From positions 1-8,268 of the forward strand of contig CAPBNZ010000067.1 in the NCBI GenBank assembly GCA_948585895.1: a stretch of DNA of 8,268 bases, written 5' to 3'. This DNA is from an uncultured Clostridia bacterium (lineage in GTDB: Bacteria; Bacillota; Clostridia; TANB77; CAG-508). Each line of letters opens with the position of its first letter. Position 1 is the stretch's first letter. The notes beneath the pieces are model-generated. The model was not told where the DNA came from and did not search any database. It saw only the letters and a list, made by a program, of their open reading frames with translations. Positions 6,408 to 8,268 of this stretch are shown in pieces. Made by a program: the position numbers and the translations under genes.

Positions 6408-8268
6408 TTAGTCAGCCAAGACTACTCTAAATGAATATCCACCATAAGTTCCACCATTGGTAGAATAAGAGCAAAATATCCCCGCACTTGTTGCACTACT
6501 ATACATACCTCCATATCGAAAGAATGGATTACTTTTATAAATAAAGTGAGAATAATCATAAAACCATGCTCTATCGCTACTTACCCAAACCTCTTTAATG
6601 GCATCTCCTGGTATACTTACTCTACCTACAGAAAAATTGCCATAGGAAGTACTTGTATTATTGTTATAGACAGTTATATATTTTGTACTACTTCCTCCTG
6701 TTATTGCAAAATGATTTCCATTACTATCTAAATAGGCACTATCTGTATAATAGGCTCCACTATAAGCACTATTAAAAGATGCTACATATTCATAAGCTCC
6801 TCCGCTTAAATCATAAACGCCATAGATATTTCCTGTACTACTTGCTAACATACCTGCTTCTGTATTATATGCATATGTAGTAGAATTACCTGCTACAATA
6901 CTTTCTGCACTTCCCGTAATATAATTGTTACTGTTATTTATTGTTACTTCGTTTCTATTTCTCCCATATTGGCTATGTGTTAAATAAGCACAAGCACCCC
7001 ATTCACTATTTTTCATTAAATGACTTTCTTTTTTCCTATCATAATGATAGGAATTTGTATAACAATTGGCTATATTAATATATCTCCAACTACTTACATT
7101 CGGCTTACTTACAATTTTTATTTTATCGTTTGTTGCTACATTTCCTATTGTACTACTGGATGTTTTAGTTGATATTCCATCTGTTTCCATACTCATTTCA
7201 TATTTTGCTATCCAAAAACCTGCTAATTCACGGTTCCAACCGCCATTATCGAAACCGATTTGATGCGTCATTTCTGAAAGCTGGGTGGATAGTATATCCT
7301 GTATCTGCTACTGTTTGACTCGTTGGTATGAATTTTACTTCTATCTTTCCTGCATTGGTTTGACTTGCTGTTGTACTAGTAGGTTTGGTTATTTTGTATT
7401 CAAATCTTGGAATCCACACCCAATAGCTTCCATCTTTTGTTTTTGCATTGGCCCATTTACTCCCTTTTGTATCTTTACTATTATCACCTGCAACATATTG
7501 ATACCAATTTTCCCACTCTTGTTGAGTATTTCTGGATGTTAGTATTTTTTCTTCTTTTGTATTATCCCAATAAACTGGTATCATATCTTCACTTAAGTTA
7601 GGTGTATTTACTTTCTTTGTATCATCATACCAAGAACCAATTGAAACAACTTGTGTTTCAGATTCAATCTTTTCATTTACTATTTTGATTTCGTATCTTC
7701 CTGCTTTATTGATAGAAAAACTCAAGTTTTCCTCTGTATTCCAATAACTTTGACCTAAAATTTGATATTTTACTTGCCATTTGTTAATATATCCTTCTTC
7801 ATAGCTGATATTGGATATATCTACTTTCCATTTACTTTCTTCTTGTTTTATTACATTTACTTCAAAGGTTGGCTGTCCTTTATTTGGATTTTCATACTCA
7901 ACATTATATAAATCATTTGGTAATTGATTTAATGTATAATATATTTCATTTTCATATTTTAATCCTTCATAACTTACTACACTTCTTTTTTCAATATTAA
8001 CAAAAAAATCTTGTTCAATTCCTTCTATTCCTAATTTTTGAATTAAATTTTTATCCCAATACCTGAATCCCTCTGAAGATTCTATTTCTACCTTAGATTT
8101 TATTTGTTTAAATCTTTGATAAACGATTGAATCCTCATCTACTTTTTGCCCTATATCTAAAATAGTCTTTTCTTGTGTTCCCTTTTTTTCTTCTCCATAA
8201 TAAATTATATCGCCGATTTGTATTGTATTATTTTCTTTATATTTTTGATAGATGGTATTTACCTGTGT
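6408..8268 (-). CDS. Large secreted or surface protein with C-terminal FGE/SUMF1-like domain, 5' end outside window, one +1 shift at CGG
   Basis: The frame is open from base 8268 to 7258 (337 codons), skips C7257, then runs 282 codons to TAA 6410-6408. Residues are numbered from the window edge. The first part is beta-rich: an Ig-like stretch (about 138-208) ending NKAGRYEIKIVNEK, then GSYWVWIPRFEY (280-291) and GYTIHPAFRND (324-334). After the shift come NGGWNRELAGFWIAKYE (341-357), MKNSEWGACAYL (418-429), GVYDLSGGAYEYV (483-495) and YSFRVVL (611-617). These match the lectin-like formylglycine-generating-enzyme/SUMF1 fold, including its GxYDxxGxxxEYV and GFR-like end. The paired catalytic cysteines of true FGE are not seen, so a structural or binding role is more likely than fGly formation. 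Ser/Thr/Asn/Tyr-rich composition suggests a location outside the cell. The signal region, if any, is not in the window. A 116-base gap separates it from lysS, with no clear terminator. Confidence 0.8.
7254..7260 (-). other. +1 frameshift site 3 in the FGE-like protein, AAT-C-GGT
   Basis: The incoming frame reads GCA TCA AAT CGG TTT CGA TAA, a stop three codons past CGG. Skipping C7257 gives AAT GGT TTC GAT AAT GGC GGT TGG, joining HPAFRNDASN to GFDNGGWNRELAGFW as one continuous domain of the family. A separate start for the downstream part (ATG 7271) has no SD and would begin in mid-domain. Confidence 0.8.

Noticed and set aside
3324..7257. Sequencing or assembly indels as the source of all three breaks
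   Set aside because: None lies in a homopolymer, and all three create an in-frame CGG, a codon absent elsewhere in frame. Chance placement is very unlikely, though raw reads should still be checked.
3321..7260. P-site tRNA slippage as the mechanism
   Set aside because: A one-base shift would move ATG to TGC, ATT to TTC and AAT to ATC. Re-pairing is poor and the three codons differ, so an A-site cause fits better.
3321..7260. RF2-type recoding with an internal SD and a slippery stop
   Set aside because: No stop codon is at the shift point and no consistent SD-like element lies 3-8 bases upstream of the three sites.
1..8268. Mycoplasma-type genetic code (UGA = Trp)
   Set aside because: TGA ends the phosphoesterase and tsaD genes at sensible positions, and tryptophans in conserved motifs use TGG.

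Overview
The window is very AT-rich. Every gene I can support lies on the minus strand, starts are preceded by strong purine-rich Shine-Dalgarno (SD) sequences, and the protein families are Firmicutes-like (COG1768-type phosphoesterase, SpoIVFB/YwhC-type M50 protease, class II LysRS). This suggests an AT-rich uncultured Firmicute, probably Clostridia-like; I cannot name a genus. TGA is used as a stop (phosphoesterase and tsaD ends) and Trp is TGG, so this is not the Mycoplasma UGA=Trp code.

Layout in transcription order (right to left): a large secreted or surface protein with an FGE/SUMF1-like C-terminal fold, whose 5' end is outside the window (8268-6408); lysS with its own promoter (6291-4783); a hairpin gap; an M50 site-2 protease (4625-3888); a 36-base-period repeat pair with a palindrome; tsaD (3823-2814); a metallophosphoesterase whose SD overlaps the tsaD stop (2808-2095); and recG, cut by the left edge (1986-1). 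No rRNA, tRNA, CRISPR array or insertion sequence is seen.

The main observation concerns the codon CGG. Three reading-frame breaks occur, two in tsaD and one in the surface protein. At each, skipping one C exactly at an in-frame CGG (NNN-C-GGN) restores a full-length, conserved protein with Gly next. Across about 2,600 codons these are the only three in-frame CGG codons. The other 11 CGG trinucleotides on the coding strand all lie out of frame inside intact genes. CGA and CGT are read as ordinary Arg. The simplest reading is that CGG is not translated as Arg here but triggers an efficient +1 frameshift, perhaps after loss of tRNA-Arg(CCG). TsaD is usually essential, and its two sites rebuild a protein of 335 residues, the normal family length, which argues against simple decay.
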